Below, piece by piece: positions 1 to 6,529 of a DNA stretch of 36,954 nucleotides (position 1 is its first letter; every line of letters starts with the position of its first letter). Under the pieces are notes generated by a model. That model was not told the origin of the DNA, searched no databases, and worked only from the letters and a program-made list of their open reading frames with translations. Both the position numbers and the translations under genes were made by a program. Source of the stretch: Polyangiaceae bacterium (lineage in GTDB: Bacteria > Myxococcota_A > Polyangia > HGW-17 > JALWFW01); NCBI GenBank assembly GCA_027013865.1, contig JALWFW010000175.1, positions 1 to 36,954 of the forward strand, given 5' to 3'.

Positions 1-540
1 ACTCAGGGCCGAAAGACTCGTACTGCTGCCAAGGGCTCCGGCGGTGATGTTCTGAAGTGACAGCGTTATGCGGTCATTACTCGATGAATTGATGCCCACC
101 TGGAACGATATCGATGTCTCTGTTCCGTCCAGCAGTTTATGTCCGTTGAACTCAGTGGTCTTGGCTATACGAGTTACCTCAGATACCAGGGACTGAAACT
201 CGTCGTTTATGAACGTCCTGTCTTCATTCGTGTAGATGCCGTTGGCTGACTGAACCGCAAGCTCTCGGAGACGGTCCATCATTCCGTGAACCTCGTTCAG
301 TGTGCCGTCTGCAGTCTGAATGAGCGATATGCCGTCGTTGGAGTTACGCTCAGCTTGCTTCAGTGACCGGATCTGCGCCTTCATCTTCTCGGAGATGGCC
401 AGTCCGGCGGCGTCATCCGCTGCACTGCGCACACGAAGGCCGCTCGACAGCTTCGACAGGTTGTTTGCAAGGGCCGTCTGGGTCTTTGCAAGGGTTCTCT
501 GGGCGTTGAGGGATGCTACGTTGGTTCTCAGGCTGATCAT
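1..540 (-). CDS. fliC: Flagellin (copy 1, 3' part cut by window edge)
   Basis: This is the N-terminal 180 codons of a flagellin, the filament subunit exported by the flagellar type III system. It starts MISLRTNVASLNAQRTL and contains the D0/D1 signature SSGLRVRSAADDAAGLAISE and the block TEFNGHKLLDG. The ATG at 540 is preceded on the minus strand by AGGGAGG (548-554), 7 nt away, so the start is clear. The coding sequence runs off the left edge, so the C-terminal D1/D0 half is not visible. Its first 397 plus-strand bases are identical to 1685-2081 in flagellin 2. The differences I see are confined to the start-proximal part, around codons 15-50, which suggests recent duplication or gene conversion. 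Confidence 0.95.
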   Translation of the reverse strand, partial: MISLRTNVASLNAQRTLAKTQTALANNLSKLSSGLRVRSAADDAAGLAISEKMKAQIRSLKQAERNSNDGISLIQTADGTLNEVHGMMDRLRELAVQSANGIYTNEDRTFINDEFQSLVSEVTRIAKTTEFNGHKLLDGTETSISFQVGINSSSNDRITLSLQNITAGALGSSTSLSALS

Positions 541-567
541 GACTATACCTCCCTGGTTACTTTTTTG

Positions 568-588
568 CCCTCTGCTTCCGGCAGAGGG
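568..588 (-). promoter_or_regulatory. Leader stem-loop of flagellin 1
   Basis: A perfect 8-bp inverted repeat (CCCTCTGC / GCAGAGGG) has a 5-nt loop that reads CGGAA in the mRNA. It ends 13 nt before the Shine-Dalgarno site. Flagellin 2 has nearly the same hairpin, and flagellins 3 and 4 have hairpins of different sequence in the same place. This conserved position suggests control of translation or mRNA stability. A GGA in the loop is what CsrA prefers, but binding here is inference. Confidence 0.6.
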
Positions 589-617
589 GTTAAATCGGTT
601 ACACTCTCTATTGACTG

Positions 618-645
618 TTACGGTTTACTTCTATGTAAACTCTTA
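618..645 (-). promoter_or_regulatory. Promoter-like box of flagellin 1 (sigma-28-like, imperfect)
   Basis: On the minus strand this reads TAAGAGTT, 12 nt, AACCGTAA, which resembles the flagellar sigma-28 pattern TAAAGTTT-N11-GCCGATAA. It lies about 78 nt upstream of the ATG. Related words occur at equivalent positions before flagellins 2, 3 and 4, and this box is strikingly similar to the one before flagellin 4. The match to consensus is imperfect, so the position rests mainly on conservation between copies. Confidence 0.4.
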
Positions 646-998
646 GATACTTATTATTTCTATTGTAATGGCCACAACTATAAGTTCTCTATCATTCTGC
701 AGCAGTATTCATTTTAGGCGCTGTTTACACTTCTCATATTCCATATATAGACCAATTTATTCTTTCAGACATAAGTACAACATCACCACTCAACACTTAA
801 AAATCAATATTTACATATAGTTACATAGCAACACATTTAGATATTCATTCTACCAATTCTTCAACAATCTATCACTCATATCCCCTAATACATATAACAT
901 ATAAAGTTTTCAGAACATTTATCGCTCATATTTACATACCCTTATATAATTACATTTTATCTTCTTACAGCACCTCACGTTGTGACACGCAAAACATG

Positions 999-1290
999 CA
1001 GGATCACCGTGCTCGTTCATCATGTACTTTCACACACCGTTCAGCACTACTGCCGTCCTGTGCTGTGACCTTGTCCGGTTACGGAAATCACAGGTCAAAT
1101 ACTCTGCATCAGACCATGACTCCACGAGACCGAGTCCCCTTTACTCAACCCTGTTTCCCCCTGATATCCCTGACACCTTGACAGGGACACCTTCCTTTCT
1201 GTTTTCTCAGCAGCCCACCTTCATATGAGCTGCACGGATCCCCGGCTCCTTTTCACGGGAACCGGGAACTGGGTCACGGGATCTCTCCCG
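999..1290. repeat. 292-bp flagellin-locus repeat, copy 1
   Basis: This block is identical to 2777-3068 except for one base (C at 1032, T at 2810). It lies about 460 bp upstream of flagellin 1 and 100 bp downstream of the flagellin 2 stop codon. It contains a 9-bp stem with one G-T pair (1241-1249 with 1258-1266), enclosed by an outer GATCCC/GGGATC pair. No T-run follows on either strand, so it is not a standard terminator. A 68-codon plus-strand ORF (1022-1228) is the same protein in both copies but has no ribosome-binding site. The function is unknown. Confidence 0.85.
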
Positions 1291-1390
1291 CTTTGGATAT
1301 GAACTGCGGTTGAAAACACAGTGGAAGGATGTCTTCAGAGCACGACGCATCATGATGGCATCCTCGCCACCGCCGCAATCACATCACCTC

Positions 1391-2224
1391 CTAGCCAATG
1401 AGGTTCATAGCCACAGCGGGCATCTGATTGGCCTGCGCCAACACTGCCACTCCAGCCTGCTGCAAGATCTGCATTCTGGTCATCTCGCTACTCTCCTGAG
1501 CCACATCCACGTCGCGAATCTGGGAGTTTGCGGCAGACAGGTTCTCTCTATAGGACGCAAGGTTGCTCACGGTCACCTGAAGCCGGTTCTGAATGGCTCC
1601 AAGGGATGACCTGAAGTCAGACACCTGGTTGATCGCCTCGTCTATCACTCCTATGGCTGTCAGCGCCTGGCTTACTGTGGAAACACTCAGGGCCGAAAGA
1701 CTCGTACTGCTGCCAAGGGCTCCGGCGGTGATGTTCTGAAGTGACAGCGTTATGCGGTCATTACTCGATGAATTGATGCCCACCTGGAACGATATCGATG
1801 TCTCTGTTCCGTCCAGCAGTTTATGTCCGTTGAACTCAGTGGTCTTGGCTATACGAGTTACCTCAGATACCAGGGACTGAAACTCGTCGTTTATGAACGT
1901 CCTGTCTTCATTCGTGTAGATGCCGTTGGCTGACTGAACCGCAAGCTCTCGGAGACGGTCCATCATTCCGTGAACCTCGTTCAGTGTGCCGTCTGCAGTC
2001 TGAATGAGCGATATGCCGTCGTTGGAGTTACGCTCAGCTTGCTTCAGTGACCGGATCTGCGCCTTCATCTTCTCGGAGATGGCTAGTCCGGCGGCGTCAT
2101 CCGCTGCACTGCGCACACGAAGGCCGCTCGACAGCTTCGACAGGCTGTTTGCAAGGGCATGCTGGGTTTTGGAAAGGGTTCTCTGGGCGTTGAGGGATGC
2201 TACGTTGGTTCTCAGGCTGATCAT
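1391..2224 (-). CDS. fliC: Flagellin (copy 2)
   Basis: This is a complete 277-residue flagellin with the conserved N-terminal D0/D1 helices (SSGLRVRSAADDAAGLAISE) and the C-terminal signature SQIRDVDVAQESSEMTRMQI followed by AQANQMPAVAMNLIG. The middle is short (about residues 140-200), so it lacks large surface domains D2 and D3. The ATG at 2224 is chosen over a start six codons upstream because AAGGAGG (2231-2237) sits 6 nt before it. It is the near-identical partner of copy 1. Several such genes usually mean a multi-flagellin filament or a store of variants for recombination. Confidence 0.97.
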   Translation of the reverse strand: MISLRTNVASLNAQRTLSKTQHALANSLSKLSSGLRVRSAADDAAGLAISEKMKAQIRSLKQAERNSNDGISLIQTADGTLNEVHGMMDRLRELAVQSANGIYTNEDRTFINDEFQSLVSEVTRIAKTTEFNGHKLLDGTETSISFQVGINSSSNDRITLSLQNITAGALGSSTSLSALSVSTVSQALTAIGVIDEAINQVSDFRSSLGAIQNRLQVTVSNLASYRENLSAANSQIRDVDVAQESSEMTRMQILQQAGVAVLAQANQMPAVAMNLIG

Positions 2225-2248
2225 GACTAACCTCCTTGTCAATTACAG

Positions 2249-2269
2249 TCCTCTGCTTCCGGCAGAGGA
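2249..2269 (-). promoter_or_regulatory. Leader stem-loop of flagellin 2
   Basis: An 8-bp inverted repeat (TCCTCTGC / GCAGAGGA) has the same 5-nt loop (CGGAA in the RNA) as flagellin 1. The two copies differ in an outer pair, which stays complementary in both, and the flanks have diverged. It lies 11 nt upstream of the AAGGAGG site. Confidence 0.6.
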
Positions 2270-2305
2270 GTTATATTGGTTACATTTAACTCAATTATTA
2301 CTTGC

Positions 2306-2334
2306 TTACCGACATATGGATTCTCGCTTGCTTA
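2306..2334 (-). promoter_or_regulatory. Promoter-like box of flagellin 2 (weak)
   Basis: The minus strand reads TAAGCAAG, 13 nt, GTCGGTAA, about 82 nt before the ATG. This corresponds in position to the box before flagellin 1. The spacing is 2 nt longer than the usual sigma-28 spacing, so the assignment is tentative. Confidence 0.3.
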
Positions 2335-2776
2335 TTATTTCTATCCAACGGCCACGCACCTATCCAACTAGAGTGCAACTTCATCTCTTTGAAGAATATC
2401 TACCAATTACTGTGTCTTCCTCACAATTCCCTCATGTAAATTCATTCTTTCTACACATCACAGATAAATCTATTTGATTTCACGAATACAACTCCAACAA
2501 CATCAACCACAATTAATCAATAAAAAACCAATAATTACATATAGTTATATGTATTTACTGGCATTCTAATCCAGGCTGTTAAGTGGTCGGCAGTCTTATT
2601 CCATTCCAGAACAGAACCATCACACTTCACCTTCTGCATCGATACAATTCTCTGTCACTATTTATGTTACGATGTTACACGGATATACATGACACTCATC
2701 CGCACACTTATCTGCTCTCCTGAACCTTCACACTTCTGGCACATACGGTATTCCTCTGTATGACATACATGTTTCA
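2335..2776. other. AT-rich spacer upstream of flagellin 2, no gene seen
   Basis: This stretch of about 440 bp is AT-rich and lacks a convincing coding region. It occupies the same place as 646-998 before flagellin 1, but the sequence has diverged and is longer, although the gene and the 292-bp repeat on either side are almost unchanged. Confidence 0.5.
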
Positions 2777-3068
2777 CAGGATCACCGTGCTCGTTCATCA
2801 TGTACTTTCATACACCGTTCAGCACTACTGCCGTCCTGTGCTGTGACCTTGTCCGGTTACGGAAATCACAGGTCAAATACTCTGCATCAGACCATGACTC
2901 CACGAGACCGAGTCCCCTTTACTCAACCCTGTTTCCCCCTGATATCCCTGACACCTTGACAGGGACACCTTCCTTTCTGTTTTCTCAGCAGCCCACCTTC
3001 ATATGAGCTGCACGGATCCCCGGCTCCTTTTCACGGGAACCGGGAACTGGGTCACGGGATCTCTCCCG
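2777..3068. repeat. 292-bp flagellin-locus repeat, copy 2
   Basis: This is the second copy of the block at 999-1290, with 291 of 292 bases identical by eye. It lies 160 bp downstream of the flagellin 3 stop codon and about 550 bp upstream of flagellin 2. Both ends of the identity are sharp: homology begins at CAGGATCACC and stops after CTCTCCCG. Confidence 0.85.
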
Positions 3069-3227
3069 TCACTGGTGTTCATGTCATCACTTCACGGGTC
3101 GGACATGACACCCGGGTATTATGGTTACTGACTCAAACAAGTAGGCTACGGCAGGATGATGTCATGTGTGCTGCAATCAAGCCGTTATGGTTCATTATCA
3201 CCAACCCTGCCGTAACCTTGTCGCCTC
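3069..3227. other. Spacer between repeat copy 2 and flagellin 3, no gene seen
   Basis: This is non-coding sequence downstream of flagellin 3. It does not match the 100 bp that lie between repeat copy 1 and flagellin 2. No T-run terminator is visible on the minus strand. Confidence 0.4.
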
Positions 3228-4070
3228 TTAACCTCCAATCAGATTCATGGCTACAGACGGCATCTGATTGGCCTGGGCCAACACTGCCACTCCAGCCTGC
3301 TGCAGGATCTGCATTCTGGTCATTTCACTCGTCTCAGAGGCCACATCCACGTCGCGGATACGGGAATTGGCTGCTGTCAGGTTTTCACGGTACGATGACA
3401 GGTTGTTGATGGTCACGACCAGTCTGTTCTGGACAGCACCAAGTTTGGAACGCTGGGCAGATATGGAATTGATGGCGCCATCGATGATTGACAGTGCATT
3501 ACGAGCCCCGCTCATGTTGGATACTGTGGCACTTGCCAGGGATGTATTACCATTACCAAGAGCAGTGGAATACATGGTTCCCACGGAAACAGTTATCCTG
3601 TCATTGGTGCTGTTGTTGATACCAACCTGAAGGTCCAGACCGGTCACCTGTGAGCCATCCAGCAGTTTATGTCCGTTGAACTCGGTAACAGAAACTATTC
3701 TGTCTATTTCACTGATAAGCTCTCCAAATTCATCATTGATGAAAGCCCTGTCATCATCAGTATAAATGCCGTTGGCTGACTGAACCGCAAGCTCTCGGAG
3801 ACGGTCCATTATTCCATGAATCTCATTCAGGGCACCATCAGCCGTCTGGATGAGTGATATGCCGTCGTTGGCGTTACGCTCAGCTTGCTTCAGTGACCGG
3901 ATCTGCGCCTTCATCTTCTCGGAGATGGCCAGTCCGGCAGCGTCATCTGCTGCACTGCGCACACGAAGGCCGCTTGACAGCTTCGACAGGCTGGTCTGAA
4001 GACCGCGCTGGCTCCTTGAAAGGTTACGCTGAGCATTGAGTGACGAGATGTTGGTTCTCAGGCTAATCAT
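3228..4070 (-). CDS. fliC: Flagellin (copy 3)
   Basis: This is a complete 280-residue flagellin beginning MISLRTNISSLNAQRNLSRS and ending AQANQMPSVAMNLIGG. The N-terminal block around SSGLRVRSAADDAAGLAISE and the C-terminal block RIRDVDVASETSEMTRMQI match the other copies almost base for base. The central region (about residues 110-220) differs clearly, for example TDDDRAFINDEFGELISEID. The start is supported by AAGGAGGAG a few bases upstream. Conserved ends with a variable middle are normal for flagellins, since the ends form the D0/D1 core, but the near-identity at silent positions points to gene conversion. Confidence 0.97.
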   Translation of the reverse strand: MISLRTNISSLNAQRNLSRSQRGLQTSLSKLSSGLRVRSAADDAAGLAISEKMKAQIRSLKQAERNANDGISLIQTADGALNEIHGIMDRLRELAVQSANGIYTDDDRAFINDEFGELISEIDRIVSVTEFNGHKLLDGSQVTGLDLQVGINNSTNDRITVSVGTMYSTALGNGNTSLASATVSNMSGARNALSIIDGAINSISAQRSKLGAVQNRLVVTINNLSSYRENLTAANSRIRDVDVASETSEMTRMQILQQAGVAVLAQANQMPSVAMNLIGG

Positions 4071-4091
4071 TGTTCTCCTCCTTGAGACTTA

Positions 4092-4110
4092 CTCCGGATC
4101 CCTACCGGAG
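4092..4110 (-). promoter_or_regulatory. Leader stem-loop of flagellin 3
   Basis: A 6-bp inverted repeat (CTCCGG / CCGGAG) has the loop TAGGGAT in the RNA sense. It sits just upstream of the Shine-Dalgarno site. The loop contains AGGGA, which fits the ANGGA core bound by CsrA. The stem sequence is unrelated to those of copies 1 and 2, so the shape is kept rather than the sequence. Confidence 0.5.
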
Positions 4111-4138
4111 ACTGTTCCTGATATGTTTTTTTACAATT

Positions 4139-4167
4139 TTATTCGTAGTTCTCTTTCTTCCTTCTTA
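4139..4167 (-). promoter_or_regulatory. Promoter-like box of flagellin 3 (weak)
   Basis: The minus strand reads TAAGAAGG, 13 nt, ACGAATAA, about 69 nt before the ATG. It is preceded by AGAAATGAAA, similar to the AGAAATAA upstream of copies 1 and 2. The assignment rests on shared position, because the match to sigma-28 is poor. Confidence 0.3.
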
Positions 4168-4656
4168 TTTCATTTCTACAGGCACAATTTACCTGCAGAA
4201 TTTTTCATACATACTATTTCAATGTATGTACCCATTTTTACTCGCTTCTAACACAACTGGTTCTTACACCAGCGTAACTTTCAAAACATCAAAATAATAC
4301 CTTTATGTCATATATAAACCATCAAAACAAAAACCATATAATTCACTCCGACATAATTATCACCAAACTATCATCTTCACAAATCAATAAACATAACATA
4401 TTAACATCATTATATATTTTACCATATAATCATACCATACAAAACACATCCACATGATGTCGTTACACTATATCTAAATATCCTATACCGAATATATAAA
4501 CGATATATCTCCATGCTCACGGCCACACATACCAGTAAACGGTATGCACGCATATACTGTCATGCTCTGCACAAACGGCTGTCCAGCTTATTATATTTCA
4601 GACATGCCGGGCGAATCATGGCACTATGTTCCAATACTTCATACATGCAGGCAAAG
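4168..4656. other. AT-rich spacer upstream of flagellin 3, no gene seen
   Basis: The stretch is strongly AT-rich as far as about 4540 and then becomes balanced. I see no coding region and no inverted repeat strong enough to name. Confidence 0.5.
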
Positions 4657-4947
4657 TCACCTTCTCCCTGGAGAGTCTACTGACAGTTCTCCCAAAAGAC
4701 TGTTTTCCACCACCGATACCGCATCCGGAAGAAGAGACCAGATTTCCAGATCCTCCAGACCGAAGAAATCCTCACTCTCACAGTTCCGTACAGCAGTCCC
4801 AATCGTTTTACCGGTCACTTTGTCGAGTCCGACCACCTTTGGGCTGCTATCCGACTCTCCACAGACCTCATTGCCATCAGAATTCCCGATATCACCGGAA
4901 AATCTGCTGCCTGCACCTTCAAGTCGCTCCAAACTCCTCTTGGACAT
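4657..4947 (-). CDS. Small acidic protein of unknown function between flagellin genes
   Basis: This 96-codon ORF starts MSKRSLERLEGAGSRFSG. The support for it being real is a strong Shine-Dalgarno sequence (AGGAGGTGA) 6 nt before the ATG and codon use rich in GAN and GGN triplets. The product is acidic, with two cysteines, no signal peptide and no membrane segment. It lies on the same strand as the flagellins, between copies 4 and 3. A stretch VVGLDKVTGKTIG followed by acidic residues faintly recalls the FlaG family, often encoded near flagellins, but the likeness is too weak to name it. A longer ORF on the opposite strand (4544-5050) lacks such signals and is probably its shadow. Confidence 0.5.
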   Translation of the reverse strand: MSKRSLERLEGAGSRFSGDIGNSDGNEVCGESDSSPKVVGLDKVTGKTIGTAVRNCESEDFFGLEDLEIWSLLPDAVSVVENSLLGELSVDSPGRR

Positions 4948-5313
4948 GGGTCACCTCCTGTCCTGGAAGGTAGAGCCATCCATGGCCCTGGCCCTCATGT
5001 TCCATGGAGACTGCGCCTTCGTACCGAACCAGCCGGGTATTCAAACCTGAAGGTGACACACTTTCTCAGGTATTGTACTGCCTCATTCCATTCAAAAGCA
5101 GCTTACCGGATTGGGGTTCACCCCTCGTCCAACACTCCAGAAGACACCTTCAACTGGTTCATACGGCAACCAAGGAACCCCCTACCGGCACCTCGACACA
5201 CTACGGTGCCGGCGAATAATGTAACTCCCCGGAGACCTACATCAGCACATGATCTCCTGTTTCACTGACTCAACTGCATCTCAGCAGTATTCAGTTACTT
5301 CCTGTGCTAGTCA
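4948..5313. other. Spacer downstream of flagellin 4, no gene seen
   Basis: About 365 bp lie between flagellin 4 and the small ORF. The only clear structure is an inverted repeat at 5185-5212. Short plus-strand ORFs here lack ribosome-binding sites. Confidence 0.4.
5185..5212. repeat. Inverted repeat downstream of flagellin 4
   Basis: CCGGCACC and GGTGCCGG form a perfect 8-bp stem around a 12-nt loop, about 100 nt past the flagellin 4 stop codon. It has no following T-run, so it is more likely an RNA 3'-end or processing structure, or a protein site, than an intrinsic terminator. Confidence 0.5.
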
Positions 5314-6162
5314 TCAGCCTCCTCCAATCAGGTTCAGAGCCACAGAGGGCATCTGATTGGCCTGAGCCAGGACTGCAATGCCAGACTGCTGCAGAATCTG
5401 GAGTCTGGTCATCTCCGAGGACTCTTCAGCCACATCCACGTCGCGAATACGGGAATTGGCTGCAGACAGATTCTCACGGTAAGTGGTTATATTGTTGATG
5501 GTAACCACGAGTCTGTTCTGTGTTGCACCAAGTTTGGATCTGGTCACTGACACCTGGTTGATTGCAGCATCTATGACGTCAAGAGCGTTAAGCGCCTTGG
5601 TTATCGTAGATACACTCTGAGTAGCCAGACTGTGACCGCCATTACTGAGTGCTGAAGCTGTAATAGAATTTATGGTGACAGTTATCCTGTCATTGGCGGT
5701 GTTGTTGATGCCAACCTGAAAATCGATGCCCGTCAACTGACTGCCGTCCAGCAGTTTATGTCCGTTGAACTCAGTGACCTGGGCTATGCGGTCAATCTCC
5801 TCGATGAGTTCCTTAAACTCATCATTCACGTGATTACGGTCATTATCCTCGAGAACACCGTTGGCTGACTGGATGGCGAGCTCACGAAGACGATCCATTA
5901 TCGAATGAATCTCATTCAGGGCACCATCAGCCGTCTGGATGAGTGATATGCCGTCGTTGGCGTTACGCTCGGCCTGCTTCAGTGACCGGATCTGCGCCTT
6001 CATCTTCTCGGAGATGGCCAGTCCGGCAGCGTCATCCGCTGCACTGCGCACACGAAGGCCGCTCGACAGCTTCGACAGGCTGGTTTCAAGATTGCGCTGG
6101 GTTCTCGAGAGCCAGCGCTGACCATTGATGGACGATAGATTGGTTCTGATTGAGATAGCCAT
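5314..6162 (-). CDS. fliC: Flagellin (copy 4)
   Basis: This is a complete 282-residue flagellin. It starts MAISIRTNLSSINGQRWLSR, so it is the most divergent copy at the extreme N-terminus, and ends AQANQMPSVALNLIGGG. It shares the block SSGLRVRSAADDAAGLAISE through NANDGISLIQTADGALNEIH almost base for base with copy 3. The ATG at 6162 follows AAGGAGGAAAGCT. It is the most upstream of the four and has the best sigma-28-type promoter (6305-6331), so it may be the principal or earliest filament protein. That order is inference. Confidence 0.97.
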   Translation of the reverse strand: MAISIRTNLSSINGQRWLSRTQRNLETSLSKLSSGLRVRSAADDAAGLAISEKMKAQIRSLKQAERNANDGISLIQTADGALNEIHSIMDRLRELAIQSANGVLEDNDRNHVNDEFKELIEEIDRIAQVTEFNGHKLLDGSQLTGIDFQVGINNTANDRITVTINSITASALSNGGHSLATQSVSTITKALNALDVIDAAINQVSVTRSKLGATQNRLVVTINNITTYRENLSAANSRIRDVDVAEESSEMTRLQILQQSGIAVLAQANQMPSVALNLIGGG

Positions 6163-6181
6163 AGCTTTCCTCCTTGAAAGT

Positions 6182-6218
6182 CGGTCCCTCTTCAGGGACC
6201 GTGGGCCTGCTTGCCCAC
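6182..6218 (-). promoter_or_regulatory. Double leader stem-loop of flagellin 4
   Basis: Two adjoining inverted repeats are present: CGGTCCC / GGGACCG (6182-6201, 7-bp stem, 6-nt loop) and GTGGGC / GCCCAC (6201-6218, 6-bp stem). They share one base. The first ends about 8 nt from the Shine-Dalgarno region. The AGGGA word lies at the loop edge. This is the strongest of the four flagellin leader structures. Confidence 0.6.
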
Positions 6219-6237
6219 CGGCTATCCGGGTTGATGG

Positions 6238-6266
6238 TTACTGTTTACTGCTACAGAAAACCTTTA
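6238..6266 (-). promoter_or_regulatory. Proximal promoter-like box of flagellin 4
   Basis: The minus strand reads TAAAGGTT, 13 nt, AACAGTAA, about 76 nt before the ATG. It aligns well with the flagellin 1 box (shared words GTTAC, GTTTACT and CTA in the plus sense). It could be an ancestral promoter element kept in all copies. Confidence 0.35.
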
Positions 6267-6304
6267 TTGTTCCATCCGAGCATTCCTGTGTCGGACATAC
6301 CCAC

Positions 6305-6331
6305 ATATCGGTTGCACCACTACGTTCTTTA
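6305..6331 (-). promoter_or_regulatory. Sigma-28 (FliA-type) promoter of flagellin 4
   Basis: On the minus strand TAAAGAAC (6324-6331), exactly 11 nt, then ACCGATAT (6305-6312), matches the sigma-28 layout TAAAGTTT-N11-GCCGATAA. It would give a leader of roughly 135 nt that includes both hairpins. Confidence 0.65.
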
Positions 6332-6529
6332 AGCAAGGATGCTTTTCTGTACTCAAAGCAACAAAAACCGTGCAATATCTAATTTTCTTCAATAATTACA
6401 GCATATTACACAAACACACATTTTCATTGATATCTGACACAGCATGTACAGGACGGAACAGAAAAAGCTCCACAATACCGAGCCATCGAAAATTTCCCTT
6501 TATTTTCAATATGTTACACTGATAGGTAT
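6332..6529. other. AT-rich spacer between the lipoprotein gene and the flagellin 4 promoter
   Basis: This is non-coding, AT-rich sequence downstream of the Sel1-type lipoprotein gene. No intrinsic terminator is evident. Confidence 0.4.

Larger units (their letters stand above)
548..998. other. Flagellin 1 leader and AT-rich upstream region
   Basis: This non-coding stretch upstream of flagellin 1 contains, reading away from the gene, the ribosome-binding site (548-554), a GC-rich hairpin (568-588) and a promoter-like box (618-645). About 350 bp of strongly AT-rich DNA follows, in which I see no gene. The gene-proximal part is clearly related to the region upstream of flagellin 2: both have the hairpin, a GGTTAC word, and the words CTTATTATTTCTAT and GGCCAC. 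The rest has diverged and differs in length. Confidence 0.6.

Noticed and set aside
320-646. Plus-strand ORFs opposite the flagellin N-termini (also at 2004-2477 and 5939-6121) with nearly the same protein
   Set aside because: They are antisense shadows of the conserved D0/D1 coding block. Their similarity follows from the flagellins, and none has a ribosome-binding site.
1022-1228. 68-codon ORF in the 292-bp repeat, the same protein in both copies
   Set aside because: No Shine-Dalgarno sequence is present and the composition is unlike protein. Identity is explained by the repeat itself, so I list the repeat rather than a gene.
1237-1283. Intrinsic terminator within the 292-bp repeat
   Set aside because: Nested stems exist, but no T-run follows on either strand.
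4544-5050. 168-codon plus-strand ORF between flagellins
   Set aside because: It overlaps the minus-strand ORF at 4657-4947, which has a strong ribosome-binding site. The plus-strand product is Ser/Pro-rich with no start signal.
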